A stretch of DNA of 64,000 nt. It comes from Pelecanus crispus (lineage: Eukaryota > Chordata > Aves > Pelecaniformes > Pelecanidae). Numbering within the stretch: position 1 is the first letter of the stretch; each line of letters starts with the position of its first letter. Positions 13,414 to 26,658 of this stretch are shown here, piece after piece. Under the pieces are notes generated by a model, which saw only the letters and a list, made by a program, of their open reading frames with translations, did not search any database and had not been told where the DNA came from. The stretch lies in NCBI RefSeq assembly GCF_030463565.1, contig NC_134646.1:15094001-15158000 (forward strand). The letters run 5' to 3'. The position numbers were made by a program, and so were the translations under genes.

Positions 13414-16400
13414 CATCCTGCCTTGAATGCGAGACGTTAAGCTTGAGTTAAAGAAATGGAACAGAAAAGTCAGAACAAAATGTTCTCTATACCTGATAGA
13501 TAAAACAAATGCGCATTTTGAAGAAGGTAAGTGGCAATTACACCTGACATTTCCTGAACTGCATTTGATTATCCTGCAGAAGATTAGGTGGGTAGTTTCT
13601 GATCTTTTTGGCTCATGTTTAGAATAATTTTGTTACAGGTTCCAGGCTTTGGTTCTCTCGCTGGAATCCACATCATAACTTTGTCGTCTTAAAGTTTCAT
13701 GAAAACTCATTTTAAAAATAAATTTTTTAGGCCTTGGAGAAGCAGGTGTTCTATTTAACATGGCCAACATGTGAAAAGGCTAATCTGCCATATTATCCCT
13801 ACTGTGTAATAAAATCTGAACTGATTCAAAGAGCCTACATTTTACTGAAGTCCCCTATATTTCCAATTGGCTGGGCATATCAAAAGCAAAGCTGTCATGC
13901 AGAATTTTCCCTTGGCGAATCTGATCCCTGATTTGGAGGTGTCATCTAGTAGCATGACTCATACATAATATTCACTGAGCCTGCATTTACTTAATTTTTA
14001 AAGAGTACTCTATTGACCAGTTCTGCAAGTGCTTAAAGGGCAAAGCTTGTCCAGCAGGTCTGCTAACCCAGTCCTTCATCCAGGTTCCCAACTTATTATA
14101 CAAACAAGAAACAAAAGCAGGAAGCTAGATTATAAAAAATTCTGGCAGAGGAAAACTAGGTACAAAAAGATTCAAGTGGCATCATACTGCTCATAGTGCT
14201 CAGGTTTTATTGAAAGATGGATGATTTGGATTCAGACTCACCAGCGTATCTATTCAAAGGCAGCACTTCTCAGGTACCTGGTTACCTTTTGTAATACCAT
14301 CCTTTCTGAGAACATGAACTCGTATCTGCTTGAGTAGATCATTAATTAAAAAGAAGCCAAGAGGGGATAGAGCAAGACAAAAAGGTCAGGATATTTAGCA
14401 GACCATAGGATTATGACAGCTTTTACAATCCACGGAGGTGCAATCACAAACCGTGAAAATATTCAAAGATTCACTGGATCCAGACAGTTCCAGGCCCAGC
14501 TAATATGCCACTACCCTTCTCCCAGACCTACCTCCCTGAATGAGGCATGCAGAGCAATTAGTTATTCTGTGTTTGAGCACACAGTCTTGTCTACTGACAT
14601 TACTGAGGCTCCATGACATTGGTGGTCAAGGGCCTTATGCAATCCATCAGCCTTTGGGGGTACTTAAACCCTCAGTGCTCAAACTGGTGCAAGGATCTGG
14701 CTGCTGCAAGTGGAGCGCATCTATGAGAACAAAGATCTGTCAGTAAGCCCATCACTAAATAGCACTGAACTACTAGTTTTCTAACTAAAAAAATCTACTA
14801 AAGTATAATCACAGCATGATCAATAATTGAAATATTTAAAACATTTTATGATTCTCATCACAGAAAAATTTAAGCGGCATGAAATCCCAAGTCCCAGAGA
14901 TGTGCATTATTTGTATAGAAGACGCTCTAAATAGCATTTGGCTGGAAAAAGAATCCATAATTAGGAAATGTGCCTTTCCGGGCACTAATCATAGTAAAGG
15001 ATAATTTTGAGTTAGCATCATTGTAATTACAAGACAAATCCATTGACTCGGTCACAGGAGCTTCCCTTCAAAACCTGTCACTTCCTAGCAGTCTCTTTCT
15101 CTGGACACTTAACAGCCATGATAACTGGAACTTGCACTTCGAGCACAGAAATTAGTGAGAGCTATCTGCGATGCTGGCTTTGCATAAGTTGGTATCTGGC
15201 ATGCAGTCTGCTTCATGCTCTGGAACAGACCAGTTGGGCATTTTTCTTAAGTCTAAAATTCCCCTTTGTGCAAATGGTTATTTGTGTGTGTGTGCGTGCA
15301 GACAGTTAATAACCTGACAGGCGTTTTAGTGCCTTAGTACTGCTAGAAGTTGTAGTATTTTCTTTTTAATGATGTCCAAACAAATTATCTGTTAAAAATA
15401 AACTGTGTAGTAGCACAGTGGGAAATGGAATTTAGCAGGCGGAAGATCAAAAGGAATTAAGTGCCAGAGCTCTGGCCTATGTGCTCATAAAAATTGATTT
15501 GACTTAGTAAGTTTAATGCAAAAGGGAATTGCATTGTGTGCACTGCTTTCCTGTTGATTTTTCAAAAGTGTGGGAGCACATCTTCCCTGCTGATGCCCGT
15601 TAACTATGTCCATGAATACATAAACTGTGTGCTTCGCTTTTTTTTTTTTAAACTAACTCTTATCAGCATTTTATAGCTAAGCACACTAACTGGATTCACA
15701 CAAAAAAACTGCTAACAGCTGCTACTTTCCATTCACAAGAAATCCTCACTTCTTTTTCCCATATTGATATTAAAAAAGGAAAAGTGCTGATTTTTTAAAA
15801 ATTGTTTTTTTAATAACCCTCTGTTTCAACAAAGCATGGAGGTGATGTATCATAAGAAGGTCAAGGTAGCCATTAAAAGTACTTTTTAATATTACTTAGT
15901 GGTCTTTTTTGAGTTTGAGGTTTTAGGGGTTTTTTTTTCAGGGTGAAAATAAGCTTTGTTTAGATCAAAGTTCCTGTGGAACAGTGCAAATATTTAACTT
16001 CACTAAACAAGCAAGTACTTTCTGTTTATATTAGGTATTGTCATCAACCTCTAAAAGGTCTTTTCATCTTTGAGTGTAAAATCCAGAGCTGCAATGCTTA
16101 TCAGTCATAAAAAAGATTGCCTTGATGCATTCTCTCACTCACTCCTTACCTTCTCAGTTAAGCGCCGTCTTGGTCCCTTGCTTTTGCAAGAGTGTACAAA
16201 GTGGTATGACCATTTTTCTGCAAAATCATTTTGCCTGTATGAGAATGTATGTGCATGATACCTGCTTGGCTGAGCAGCCACGGCTCTTAAGCAATCCTGT
16301 CATTTGTTCAAGGACATTTTTCATATATATGTTGATCAACCGGTAGTCTATTTCCATTGTAGCTGCTAGCACAGTCACAAAGCAACAAAGTATTCCAACT

Positions 16401-19400
16401 CCAAGCACATTTGAGGTGAAGACAAAGGTTGAATGCAGTCTAAAGTGCAGAGCTTAGGTTAAGACATGACTTTGCTTAGCTGTCCTTGACTAGTTGGAGA
16501 TCTCTTTGCTCCCTGATTTTATTAGATCTGCCAGGTGTTTGATATACATCCCCTAAACTTAACTCCGAATTCCATCACATAACCATCTAGCCATACAGTT
16601 GCTATACTTAATGAGAATTCAGGTGCCATCGTGCGCTGTGGTGGGGGGGAGCAGTTGTGCTTGCCCATTGCTCCCCAGCACTGAAATATCATGCATGGAA
16701 CTGAGTGGCAAGAAGGCTAGGATTTATTGAGAACTTTCGTTCGGGATTACTGAGCCCCAGTTGAGCCTGGTTGAGAGCTGCCATATTACAGGATAGGCAG
16801 CAGAATTTGGCTGCTGGAAACCAGTCCTGTGTGTGTCACGCATTAACATCAGTCTCATCTTTGTCACAAAGACTCTTAAGTCGCCACCTGGAAACAGAAC
16901 CAGGTCAGATGACCCAATTTATGAACATCCTTCTGACATATCCTTTCTCACCATTTCCTGATATTCCAGTCTTGTTTGAAAAATACTGAGTCAGGCTATG
17001 ATATTTCATTAACTTGGGCTTCTCTAGCCTTTCTCTTACCAGAGAGAAACTAAATTAAAATAGAAATTGTTGAGAATCTACCTTACTTTATCCTACCCTG
17101 ATTTAAGTAGCACCAGGGAAAACAGAATCAAGCTGTTATTTATGCGATGTATTTTTTCCTTCGATAAGTGCCCAAACAGGTTGGAAACCTGTATGTTACT
17201 AACAAAACCAGACCCCATTCAGATGATTTTGAATATTTTACCGCACATATCCCTTCTAAAAAGACTGTGTTCAAGGCATATATTTGCTTCTGTGTGCAAG
17301 TTCATTAGACAGCTATTTATGATAATCATTTACAGGAAACTGCCATAAACTTTTATGTGTACTAAAAGAGTATTTACAGACCATGACCATGAACAAGTTG
17401 TTCTTGTGTGGAGCCTTGTACAAACAAAATGTTTTTGCCATTCACAGTTCTGAACCAAAGTCCAGGAATGTGAATGCTTCTGAATCCTCTCTCAAAATCT
17501 GGTCCTTGGAGTTAGTTTCTCACCTGAAGTGCCCCATTTCTGATCCTACGCTTCTGAATAGTAACTTCAGAATCACACCTGAAAAACTTTTCTCTGTTTC
17601 AAAATATGTTAAGCTTTACACTGAAAGAAAATCTCTAAGGAGTGATATCACCCAAGGGGCAAATTCTGCTGTGGCAATCAGTGCTTACATATGCCAGTTC
17701 CAATTCTGTTCAGGTCAGCAGTTTAAACTGCTTTGTCCTGTAAATTACAGCAGTCACAAATTACTCTTGCATGAAACATGGATATCCACGTGGACTTTGC
17801 TGGGGAAAGATAAAACTAACACCGCAGTATTTTTCCCTTGTTCTTATGCTGTTGTTCTCACAGCCTTGCACCTACAGCCTGGTACTGTTACGGCAGGCTC
17901 TTAGGGGACCTGATTGCCACTGGCACAGAATTCGCCCTTTCCTTCACCCTCTTCCTGCCCCTCGGTTGTAACACCTTTGGTTTTCATTAGAGACCCAAAG
18001 ACACACATGCACAAAGCTTCACAACCCGTCAGCAGACAGAACGGCCCTGATCAAGGTCCACTTTGGTCAGGGCCAACAGAGTTATGAGCAGGAAGTTATG
18101 ACCAGCTAAGGCTTGAGCTCTTAGGGCTCCTGACAGGAATGCCAGACTCATTCTGAGAAACACCACCCAGTGAGAGCCACTGGGAAACATCTTCCCTTTC
18201 CCTTTTCTCTCTCTCCTTTTGTTTTTTAACCCAGAAGTAACTTTTGCCATTAGAGTCAACATATGCCACCAGGCATACTACAGGCCCTGCTAAAGCTTTG
18301 CTCATGAGAACCTACCTTTTGTGCAACACTTCCAATAGCAAAACTGTATTCAACTGCTAGAAATATAACAACTTCAATTTTTAAATTGTTCTTATTTAAC
18401 TGCCTTTTTCCATCCGACAGTATATCAAAAATATGCAAGTGGGTATATTATATGCATATGTATACATATATATACACACATGAAAAAAATCTCAGCTACT
18501 CCTTGAACTGAACTTCTTAACCCAGTTTATTTAGAAGCAATTTACATCCTCTCCACTAACATTGCCAAAAATCTTCCCAGCAGCAGAGCAAGTGTACTTC
18601 TCATTTATGTACCAGGTTAGGACTGTATGTAGACAGCCTACACAGAAATACACGGGGTCTGTTTATTTGGGCAAAGCGAGCAGCACGCCATCCAGTTTGC
18701 ATCTAGAACCTTATTGCCCTTAATTCCATTAACAATAGTCACAGAATTACTAAAGGCTGTGATCCATACAAGACTCAACACTAAGTGCACAGGAGAGCTC
18801 CCACTGACTTGCCTAGCAGAAGCAGTGTTTGTGTACATATATTCTCAGTGCCAAGAACGGACAGCCCAGTGCAGACCACTGCAGACTATGGTTCAGAAAC
18901 ATCAGGTCATACTTCTACTCAAACATGCCCCAAAGTAACTTTGGAAAGGGAATTGGTGAAAACATATTTTTACTATCACACTACCCTATAATCTCAGCAC
19001 AGTTGTAGGTTCTTTCTCCTTTTCTCTCTTACATTGAGAAAAAAGTGGTTCCCAGTTGACACAGAAGATAAAATCCATAAGCATGCAAAGAAAGTGAGAC
19101 AAAGTATTTTTTTTAAAAGACTGTCACTTTTATTAGTAAGAGACAAAATTCCTAGGCTGAACACTAACAGCTTTATAACTTATTTCCATAGTAACCATTA
19201 CTTCCTGGTGCTTTCTAAAGGTTATCAAGAACCATGCAGGTAATTAACATATCAACACCTCACTGCATATATATCATAGTAAAACAGCTAAACATGCTAA
19301 CTTATAAACAGAGAAAGTAAATTATGCAACAAGCCTCTAATCTTAGTGCTAATAATCCAGGAGGTGAGCCACATTTTATCATCTACTCAAAAGGAAGGTC

Positions 19401-20022
19401 TATTTGCTACATTTCAGCCAATCATGGAGAACTTACCTTTCATCATGATAACAGATCATATAATAAATTTAGTTACCAACAACAGGTTAAAAAAAAAAAG
19501 CAAAAAAAAAAGCACAGAAGCAACCCTTACTTATTTCCCAAGGTCCAGAACCCAGCATTAAGATGTTGAAGACAAAATACCAGCCAAAGCATGCCACATC
19601 ACCTTTTTAATAGTCTTCATTATGAAAGGTGTTGATTCCACCTCTGTTACACCAAATAACTCTCTACAGGTCAATAGCTATATGAAAGGGGTTTCCTTAC
19701 GGGTATGTGAATGTTGTGCTTGTTTTTAATTAGAAAATGCAGGACCCAACTTGTTCTGAGATGAAAGTTGTAGTGAGACTAGGAACAATAGCAACAATCA
19801 ATTTATGGTCATTGCAGACATTTTACTGTTGTATTGGAGCTTTTCTTAAATACTTGCTCCTAGCAGGGATGAGACCTGTGGGTGGGCTTCCACTGCCTCC
19901 TTTAGGAGGGAACCCACTCTCAGCATCATGCACAACCTGCCCTCTGGGCAATGCCACCGTAATGAAAATGAAAAATGAGTAACAAACAAAAGAAGTCAGA
20001 AACATAAAAAATAGACATCACA

Positions 20023-20028
20023 TTTATT
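20023..20028 (-). promoter_or_regulatory. Candidate distal poly(A) signal
   Basis: AATAAA on the minus strand, embedded in an almost palindromic AT block so that AATAAA also reads on the plus strand at 20031-20036. Downstream on the minus strand is a GU/U-rich region (TGTGATGTCTATTTTTTATG), as expected after a cleavage site. It would end a long INPP4B 3' UTR. Confidence 0.4.
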
Positions 20029-23000
20029 TAAATAAAAATATACACACAGTGTACAATGGACATGGCTTACAGACAGCAATGAAACAAAAATGCTAAATCC
20101 TGAAATATAAAACTAGTTGAATAGCTATAGTTGTGCTTCATTTCTCTGAACAAACATACACTAAGGACTGAAGTCCTGTTAACATTACTTATACATAGCC
20201 CCATGTGCTCCAGAGTGCGAGACAGGAACATTACAAGGAACAGCTACACAAATTGAAAACAAGTACCAAAGTAACCTGGGATTTTAGAAATTTTAAAGTC
20301 AGACCATTCATAAACAAAACAGAAGTGCTGAAAACTTTTAAAGTACTTTGCATGCAAGGAAAGAGTACAAAACACCACTGCCAATAGTTAGAGATCTAAG
20401 TAAGAGCAGTGTGGTCCAAATCTCACCACTCCAGACCCCACGGATCCAGGGCGCTCTATTATCACAGTCAGATTTCTGCCGTAACTCTTTCTCCCTGTCA
20501 GCACACAAACCCCATGCTTTATGTTTCAGCTCCTTGCAATAGAGATACATTGGTTCACATTGGTTCACAAGTGTCTTCTATTTTACTTATTCTGAAGTAT
20601 TAAGTTTCATGTTTCTTTGAGCAAATGCAAGTTTTTAATCTTGGATCATGAGTATCATGCTGAAATTCATTGTTGTTATATTACTTATTCAGTGGATGTT
20701 ATGAGAGAAAGAGCAAATAAATGTTTGAGTGCTGCAGAGTGTAAGCTGAATGCTATGGCAACACAACAGTCGATGTGTTGCATTACTACGGAAAAAACCC
20801 AATGTTCTAGAGATCAAAGTCTGGGAATTTTCTTTTTTTTTTTCTTTTTTGCTTTAAAAAAAGCATTTGTATGGTTTGTGTTTTTTTTTTTTTTTAAACA
20901 TGCAATTTACAATGTAAGTTTGTGTTTTGAAGAACAGGAAATTATTTTAAAGCACTTTGATTGTCAACATCTGCTTTTAAGCTGCAAATAAGTGAAAAGC
21001 AAGATGCAAATTCATGTCTCATGGCATTGCCTGTACAGCACACTTCTTTACAATAAAAAAAAAAGCATAAATATAGATACTAATGGTTTCAAGTTTACAA
21101 CATAGCCAACTGACACAATATACGTTTAAGACCGTTAACTGATTACATACATTAATTCACGCAAGTAATTTTGCTGCATAGTTCTTAAAGCGATTCCTTT
21201 TTTTATTACACTGGTTGATGTTCAGTGCATTTTCTGCTTTTTCTAAGTGGGCCATAGGATTTCCCGGAACTTTTGTTTGAACTAGAAATAAAAATAAGCT
21301 TATTTTCTGAAGCTCATAATAGGCATATTATACAGTGGGCTTCAAAATGATACGTTGCACTTCTTTACACCTAAATTACTAGTAATGATTTAGAATACCA
21401 TTACGTTTTATTTCACTGCAAACAAGTGAATTTTCATCAGGACTGATTGATTTAGACACAGGAAGTGTTTGTTAATTTCCTTATTTCAGTTGTGTAATGC
21501 CAAAACTCAGACAGTACAAAAATTAACATCGCAAAGGACTTCATTAAGGCTCTTTCTCAGTCAATATTTTGTTTCAGCTCTTCTCCTAAATTATTTGTTC
21601 TTTGTAACACATACATTGCTAGTATTGCATCAAAATACACAGCTTCACATAGACAGAAATCAGATAACATAATTAAAAATTTCTGTTTCCTAATTGCTCC
21701 ATAAAAGCCAAAGTATAAACATTAACAAGAACATATTTTAAATTCCCCAAAAGAAGACTTCAGAAAAAAAAGACCTGCCTGCTTAGTAGTTTCAGGCTTA
21801 TACATGTTATGTATTATAACAGTATTATAGTCATCTCTGAGAAAAAATACCTTTCCTTTTCTTATTTTGTTTTTTAGGCATTTTATACTAGCTTTCTATT
21901 TAGACACTAGTCTGCGGTACAAAAACCCCATATAAGCGTGTAATGCATCATACAAATATTCAAAGCTAGAAGCCCTTATTTCAGGATTCCTCGAGGCAGA
22001 CCTTGATTCTACAAATATCATCTACTGTGAGTAAGATTTGGCTTTAGATGCCAGATATATTTTTGAATGTTCATCTTCTAGCCCTTGAGAACTGCCCTCC
22101 CCTCAAAGCAGATTATTTTATACTTTACAAAATTTTAAGAGAGCAGATATGGAACATTTTCTGTCAGTCCGCCACCAAGATGAGTATGTTTCCCTTAAGA
22201 CTTCGCAAAACAAATGGCGTAGCTTGCTCATAAAAATTCATTTGCTTAATTTTACTCCTCCGATATTCACAGCGAACTACAAGGCTATGTGCAAGACCTC
22301 AGGGATGATTTAACTCCTCTGTTAGGTAATTCTACAAAGAGTAAACGTACTCCAAGTAACATAACTATCAACTTGCAGCAAAATCCCCTTTCTTTCTTCC
22401 TGAAAGGCAAACCAGAAAAAACCACCAGTTTTCAATCCACGCTTAGCTGACAGCTCAGTTTTGGTGGCACAGCCTTTGCCTATATGGACTGCAGGAGCCC
22501 ACAGCTGGCAATGACCAAACAAGGAAACATTTGAGCCTGTTTCAGTACTGAAGCAACGAGGCTCTTCTGCAAGACTTGGAACCGTGTCAGCAGGTTTTAC
22601 AAGGGTCTTGTGACCTACAAAAAGATGTTCCAACCAAAAAATTGGCTTGAAAATGTTCAGCCTTATTTAGCACAAAACCCAGCCTAATCTTCTGTAATAG
22701 CCCAAGTCCAATGAAGCTTCACTGCAGCACACTGATGTGGGTTTTGGGTTTTTTTTCTTAATTATCTTTAACAAATAACAGATTTAATTTCACAAGAACA
22801 TGCTGGGAGTGGCTGTTAAAACAAGAACAGTAGTAATCCGATGCCTTTTTTTCCCCCCCCCCTCCAAAAACATGGCTTCAGTGTGGAAAACGTCTTAAAC
22901 GTAAAGGTAATATGATTGTCACAGTGGCAATTTAGAACCCAAGTGGGATTAAAATGCTGAGGCAAGATCTTGAAAGACTGTTTTCCTGATAAGAAGGAAA

Positions 23001-23864
23001 TCTATAGAATTTCATATTTTGAACTTGACAGAATGCCCATGGGACTAAGATAAAGAACGATAAGAACCTATAGTACCCACCAGCGAATACCATCCCCACA
23101 TAGACTTTTACAGATTGTTTCAGAATTACTGTAGGAAGGCCAGCATTCTCTATTGTACCTCTGTGGGATTATTTCCAGAGATGCATGAGGAATTTATCGC
23201 TATTTCTAAAGTGTACGTGTAGGGGTTTTTTAAGCTAATAATAAACATGGCCAGATAGTGAGGGCTAGTGTGGTGGTCTGACAGAACAAAACATGACTTT
23301 CCTGGGAAGATTTATGTTCCCTAAATCCACAAAAAAGTTTTGTACAGATCAGCTATGCTATAGTTAGAGACCCAAGCACAAGTTTATGCACACGTCCACC
23401 CACCCAATGAGTATAGTGCCTGCTTCTACTGGTACATGACAGGAAAAAATCAAGGCATTATATTCTCATCTGCCTGAGCTTTTCTATGATGCAATGCCAG
23501 CTCTTCTGACATCTGTCATTGAAGTAATACATTCCAGAAAAACAAAGCAGTCATTCATGATAGCACATTATATAACAGAAAAAAAAAAAACCAACAAATG
23601 CACCAAAATATTATTTAAATGACCTGCTTTACTTTGGAAAAAAGTTCCAATTAGTTAGGCAAATATATTGCATAGGTGAATTCCTGGCTTCACTGAAGTC
23701 AATGAATATTGGAATGAGGATCTCCTCCTGACGTTCTCCTACAAGCCCCAAAGCCTGATCTTGCAAATATACAAGATGGGTTTAATTTTATTCACATGAT
23801 AGATCATTTCCATGTAATCACCCAATTAAAGTTTGCAGAATCAGGCTCTTAAATATGTATTTTT

Positions 23865-23908
23865 ACTAGTCTAGTTACAGATTTATACTAGTCTAGTTAC
23901 AGATTTAT
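23865..23908. repeat. Perfect 22-bp tandem duplication
   Basis: The unit starting ACTAGTCTAGTTACAG occurs twice without mismatch. It lies inside the candidate INPP4B 3' UTR. Confidence 0.9.
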
Positions 23909-25099
23909 ACCTAGTAATGGGCATTAATAGATTGAAAACAACGAATTATAACTCACAGTGCATCAAGATTTCTTTGACTTCCATAGGAGCAAGCAAACAT
24001 TAACTTATCCATGGCAGTTACGATTTCCTACAGATACTCAAATTCCCAGTGCAGTTTCATTAGGATAAAATTTGCACACTTCTGCTTTAGACATTTTTTT
24101 CCTCAAAATGAATGCATTACATAAAGGTCAGTAACCAGTGAATAGTTGGTTTTTTTTTAATTGTATTTCTCTCTGGGAGGCAGAAGGCAGCAATAAATAG
24201 ATACAATTAGAAAACACAAATATTCTTTGCAAGACAAATTTCAGGACTAACACATGCTGGCAGAAGCATTAAAATTCATTTTTAAAGCCAATAGTTCCTC
24301 ATCCTTGAGTGTCTACATGCAGCATTACAAATTTGATATAAATCAGCTGCTGTGGCTAACTAGTGCTAATACAGCAGGTTACTCATAATTATAACATTTA
24401 TCTTAGGCTCTGTAAAAACATACATGTTTTTATAGCCTAAAGATTCATTAACTCCTGTATATACAACTCATTTTCCCTACCACTAAAGAAAATTTAGTTT
24501 TAAGGGTTTACAGTAAACGGGAACATGACAGGTCAAATTCAGGTCACCTTACTTGAAGAATTAATCCCCCTAATTTCAGTGTGATTTATGTGAAAGTGAA
24601 ATAAGTGGTATTTGGCTGTGGTACAGAAAGCCAAGAGTGATACATCCAAATGAACTGCAAGGAATCAGAATGGAATTACTGAAATTACAGGCTGTAATTA
24701 CTAAAAATGTATTATGAAGTTACCATGCTTATGTAAAGAAGCTAAATGTAATTACCAAAATTATATTTAGCCCAGGTATTAACATTAGTATCTTTCCTAA
24801 ACACTTCTGTGAAGGATTTAATCATTAGTGATCAAGATCTCAGTGCTACGCCGGTTCCAGAAAACACTCTGTCCAGCAGAAGAGACTCCTTAAATCAAAT
24901 CTCAGGTTTGGCTCCAAGTCAGAATGCCACCTTCCAGATTGCTAACCTCAGTTCCTATAGCAAATGACGTTTCCCTTTTTAATCTTCGATCAAACGACCC
25001 AAAAAACTAATTCCAGCTGGCTTATGAGTCATACTAATCTTCAACTTCACAAAGAAAAGTTGAATATGTTTGGTTTTGAGAATATTCAGTCCATTGCTT

Positions 25100-25105
25100 T
25101 TTATT
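25100..25105 (-). promoter_or_regulatory. Candidate proximal poly(A) signal
   Basis: AATAAA on the minus strand about 160 nt after the usual INPP4B stop codon. It would give a short 3' UTR. The hexamer is the only support. Confidence 0.3.
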
Positions 25106-25264
25106 TCATGATGACTAACTGGAGTTATTTTAATGTAAAATGATAAAACCTAATAAAAATAACACCTCAACTGGTTACACATTCCCAATAAGTAAGTCAT
25201 AAACAGTGATTTTTATATTCACTAGTTAGCGTGATCTATGTTCCTGATTACATTTTTGTTAAAC

Positions 25265-25397
25265 TTAGGTGTCAGCTTTTCCATATGTCCCCTCTGGAGG
25301 TCTGTAGTACTTTGGGAAAGCCATCAGCTGTATCATGTTGAATGCATACTTTCTGCATTTGACATTCTTCAGTACATTCTCTATGCGGCATCCTTCT
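25265..25397 (-). CDS. INPP4B: INPP4B usual terminal coding exon and stop
   Basis: The exon has 133 nt of coding sequence: one base completing Arg, then 43 codons and TAA at 25267-25265. It begins [20 protein letters not shown] and ends [12 protein letters not shown]. This is nearly identical to the mammalian INPP4B C-terminus as I recall it, with Val for Ile in KNVKC and Ile for Leu in NMIQL. The acceptor follows a good polypyrimidine tract (TTTTTCCCCCTTTCACTAG). Splicing to the catalytic exon removes 28.6 kb that includes the alternative exon. This end gives the soluble form. The exon continues into a 3' UTR toward lower coordinates whose length is uncertain. Confidence 0.95.
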
Positions 25398-26653
25398 CTA
25401 GTGAAAGGGGGAAAAAGTACAACTTCATGAAACACAGAATAAATAAATATGCTTTATTTGTTCATTGCAGAGTTTCAGCAACAGTTGAAGTAAAAATAAC
25501 AAAGATTCAACTCTACATTTTTGTTTTCCACAAGTGATGATACATCTTACAAAGTTAAATCCAAGGCCAGGCCCAGTACAGTTATTGCCCTCAGAAATAG
25601 GTGATGAGACTTTTTCCCCCCTAATATATTTGCCCTTGAGGTTTAAAGTTTAATTAAAAAAAATTAAATACTCTAATGATACATTTTTTTCTAATTCCAG
25701 AAATATATTTGCCTTTTAAATCTTCTCATACTTTTTTCAAATTGTTTACTATATGTGCAAGAGTACACATTGCCCTAAAAATTAGTATTCTAGGAATAAG
25801 GCATTTTATTAAGTCTGGCCCTAGAGATTTGTGAAGGAAAGTTTCATCTCTGCTTCATTTCCCGCATGTTCGGCTTTGCAATGAAAAGGGGAAAAAAAAA
25901 AAAAAAAAAAAAAAAAAGAAAAAAGGAGAGAATGGCTTTTCAAACAGCCCAATCCAACTCTCTGCTTCATAAAGGAAGGATGTTTGTTCACATACAGTAC
26001 AAAAGTCACACAAGTGCCAAAGTGGTGCATCAAGACATTAACAGGACTTTGTTAAAAAGAATATAAAAGTATCTTGAAAGCAAAAGCAACTAAAGGAACA
26101 CTTACAAACAGGTTAATTTCATTACAAAACAGAACTTACTCTATTCCATTTAGTTACTTGACAGAAAAGGGTTAGTTGTAGCAAAGTAATAATCATTTGT
26201 TAAACAAAAAAGATCCATCAGCAATGAAAATAACACAATGAAAGCTAAGTCTCACAAACCACCACCCTGTAATATTTGTCTAGGGGTTAGTTTGTGCTGT
26301 GCAAATTCATTTTTAACTTTTTTTTGTCAGATTAATTACTCTGGAAAGAGGGGTTCAAGCATTCAGGATTCCACACCTTCTTGTATACAGTGACAGCATT
26401 GTAAGTGGGCTTTCTTCGAGCTAATTACAGTGGGAAAGCTTTACCATGAACAGAAAGAGCAAATCAATTCACTCAATGCATAGTATACTTCTTAGAGTTC
26501 AGAAAAAAATAACAAAAACATAGTACATTTCAGATATTTGTATCTTAAAGATGAATCCTTGGGGTCTGAGATTGTAGAAATATTACAGCATAATTCCTTT
26601 TTCTAAAGTTAGTTTGTTGCTGTTTGTAGAAAAGAAAGGAACACAAGTGAAGT
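25398..26653 (-). other. INPP4B: Spacer between the two alternative INPP4B ends
   Basis: This 1.26-kb segment is intron for the usual form and 3' UTR (at least in part) for the hydrophobic-tail form. It holds a 26-A run at 25892-25917 and two minus-strand AATAAA hexamers at 25805-25810 and 25453-25458. I see no further coding exon. Confidence 0.6.
25892..25917. repeat. Poly(A) tract, 26 nt
   Basis: Uninterrupted A run between the two alternative INPP4B ends. In the transcript it is U-rich. Confidence 0.9.
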
Positions 26654-26658
26654 TTATT
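26653..26658 (-). promoter_or_regulatory. AATAAA overlapping the alternative stop codon
   Basis: The last codons of the hydrophobic-tail exon read CAA TAA followed by A, so the stop codon lies inside a canonical AATAAA hexamer. If used, cleavage would fall just after the stop and leave almost no 3' UTR. Other minus-strand hexamers that could end this transcript are at 25810-25805 and 25458-25453. Confidence 0.3.

Larger units (their letters stand above)
9151..20004. other. Intergenic AT-rich sequence
   Basis: I found no exon or RNA gene. Contents are the inverted repeats at 9931-9954 and 13273-13413, a tandem duplication near 11961, and a T run near 10431-10450. A 173-codon open frame at 17383-17904 has no recognisable domain. 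Confidence 0.55.
20005..25264 (-). other. INPP4B: Probable INPP4B 3' UTR (extent uncertain)
   Basis: The sequence downstream of the stop is AT-rich, with no convincing coding exon on either strand. AATAAA hexamers on the minus strand occur at 25105-25100, 23792-23787, 21412-21407, 21207-21202 and 20028-20023. The last is followed, in transcript order, by a U- and GU-rich stretch typical of a cleavage region, so the UTR may be about 5.2 kb. It could equally stop at the first signal, about 160 nt after the stop codon. A perfect 22-bp tandem duplication lies inside, at 23865-23908. Confidence 0.4.

Noticed and set aside
17383..17904. 173-codon open frame on the plus strand
   Set aside because: No domain, family resemblance or splice context. 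Composition matches translated AT-rich non-coding DNA.
18440..18480. AT palindromes (TATATGCATATGTATACATATA) as a hairpin element
   Set aside because: Simple alternating AT sequence is expected by chance in DNA of this composition.
1..20000. Possible IL15 exons, since IL15 flanks the 3' side of INPP4B in mammals
   Set aside because: I looked for the conserved C-terminal Cys-rich IL15 motif on the plus strand and saw none. It probably lies farther left, outside the window.
25238..25537. 99-codon plus-strand open frame over the last INPP4B exon
   Set aside because: It is the antisense shadow of the conserved minus-strand exon.
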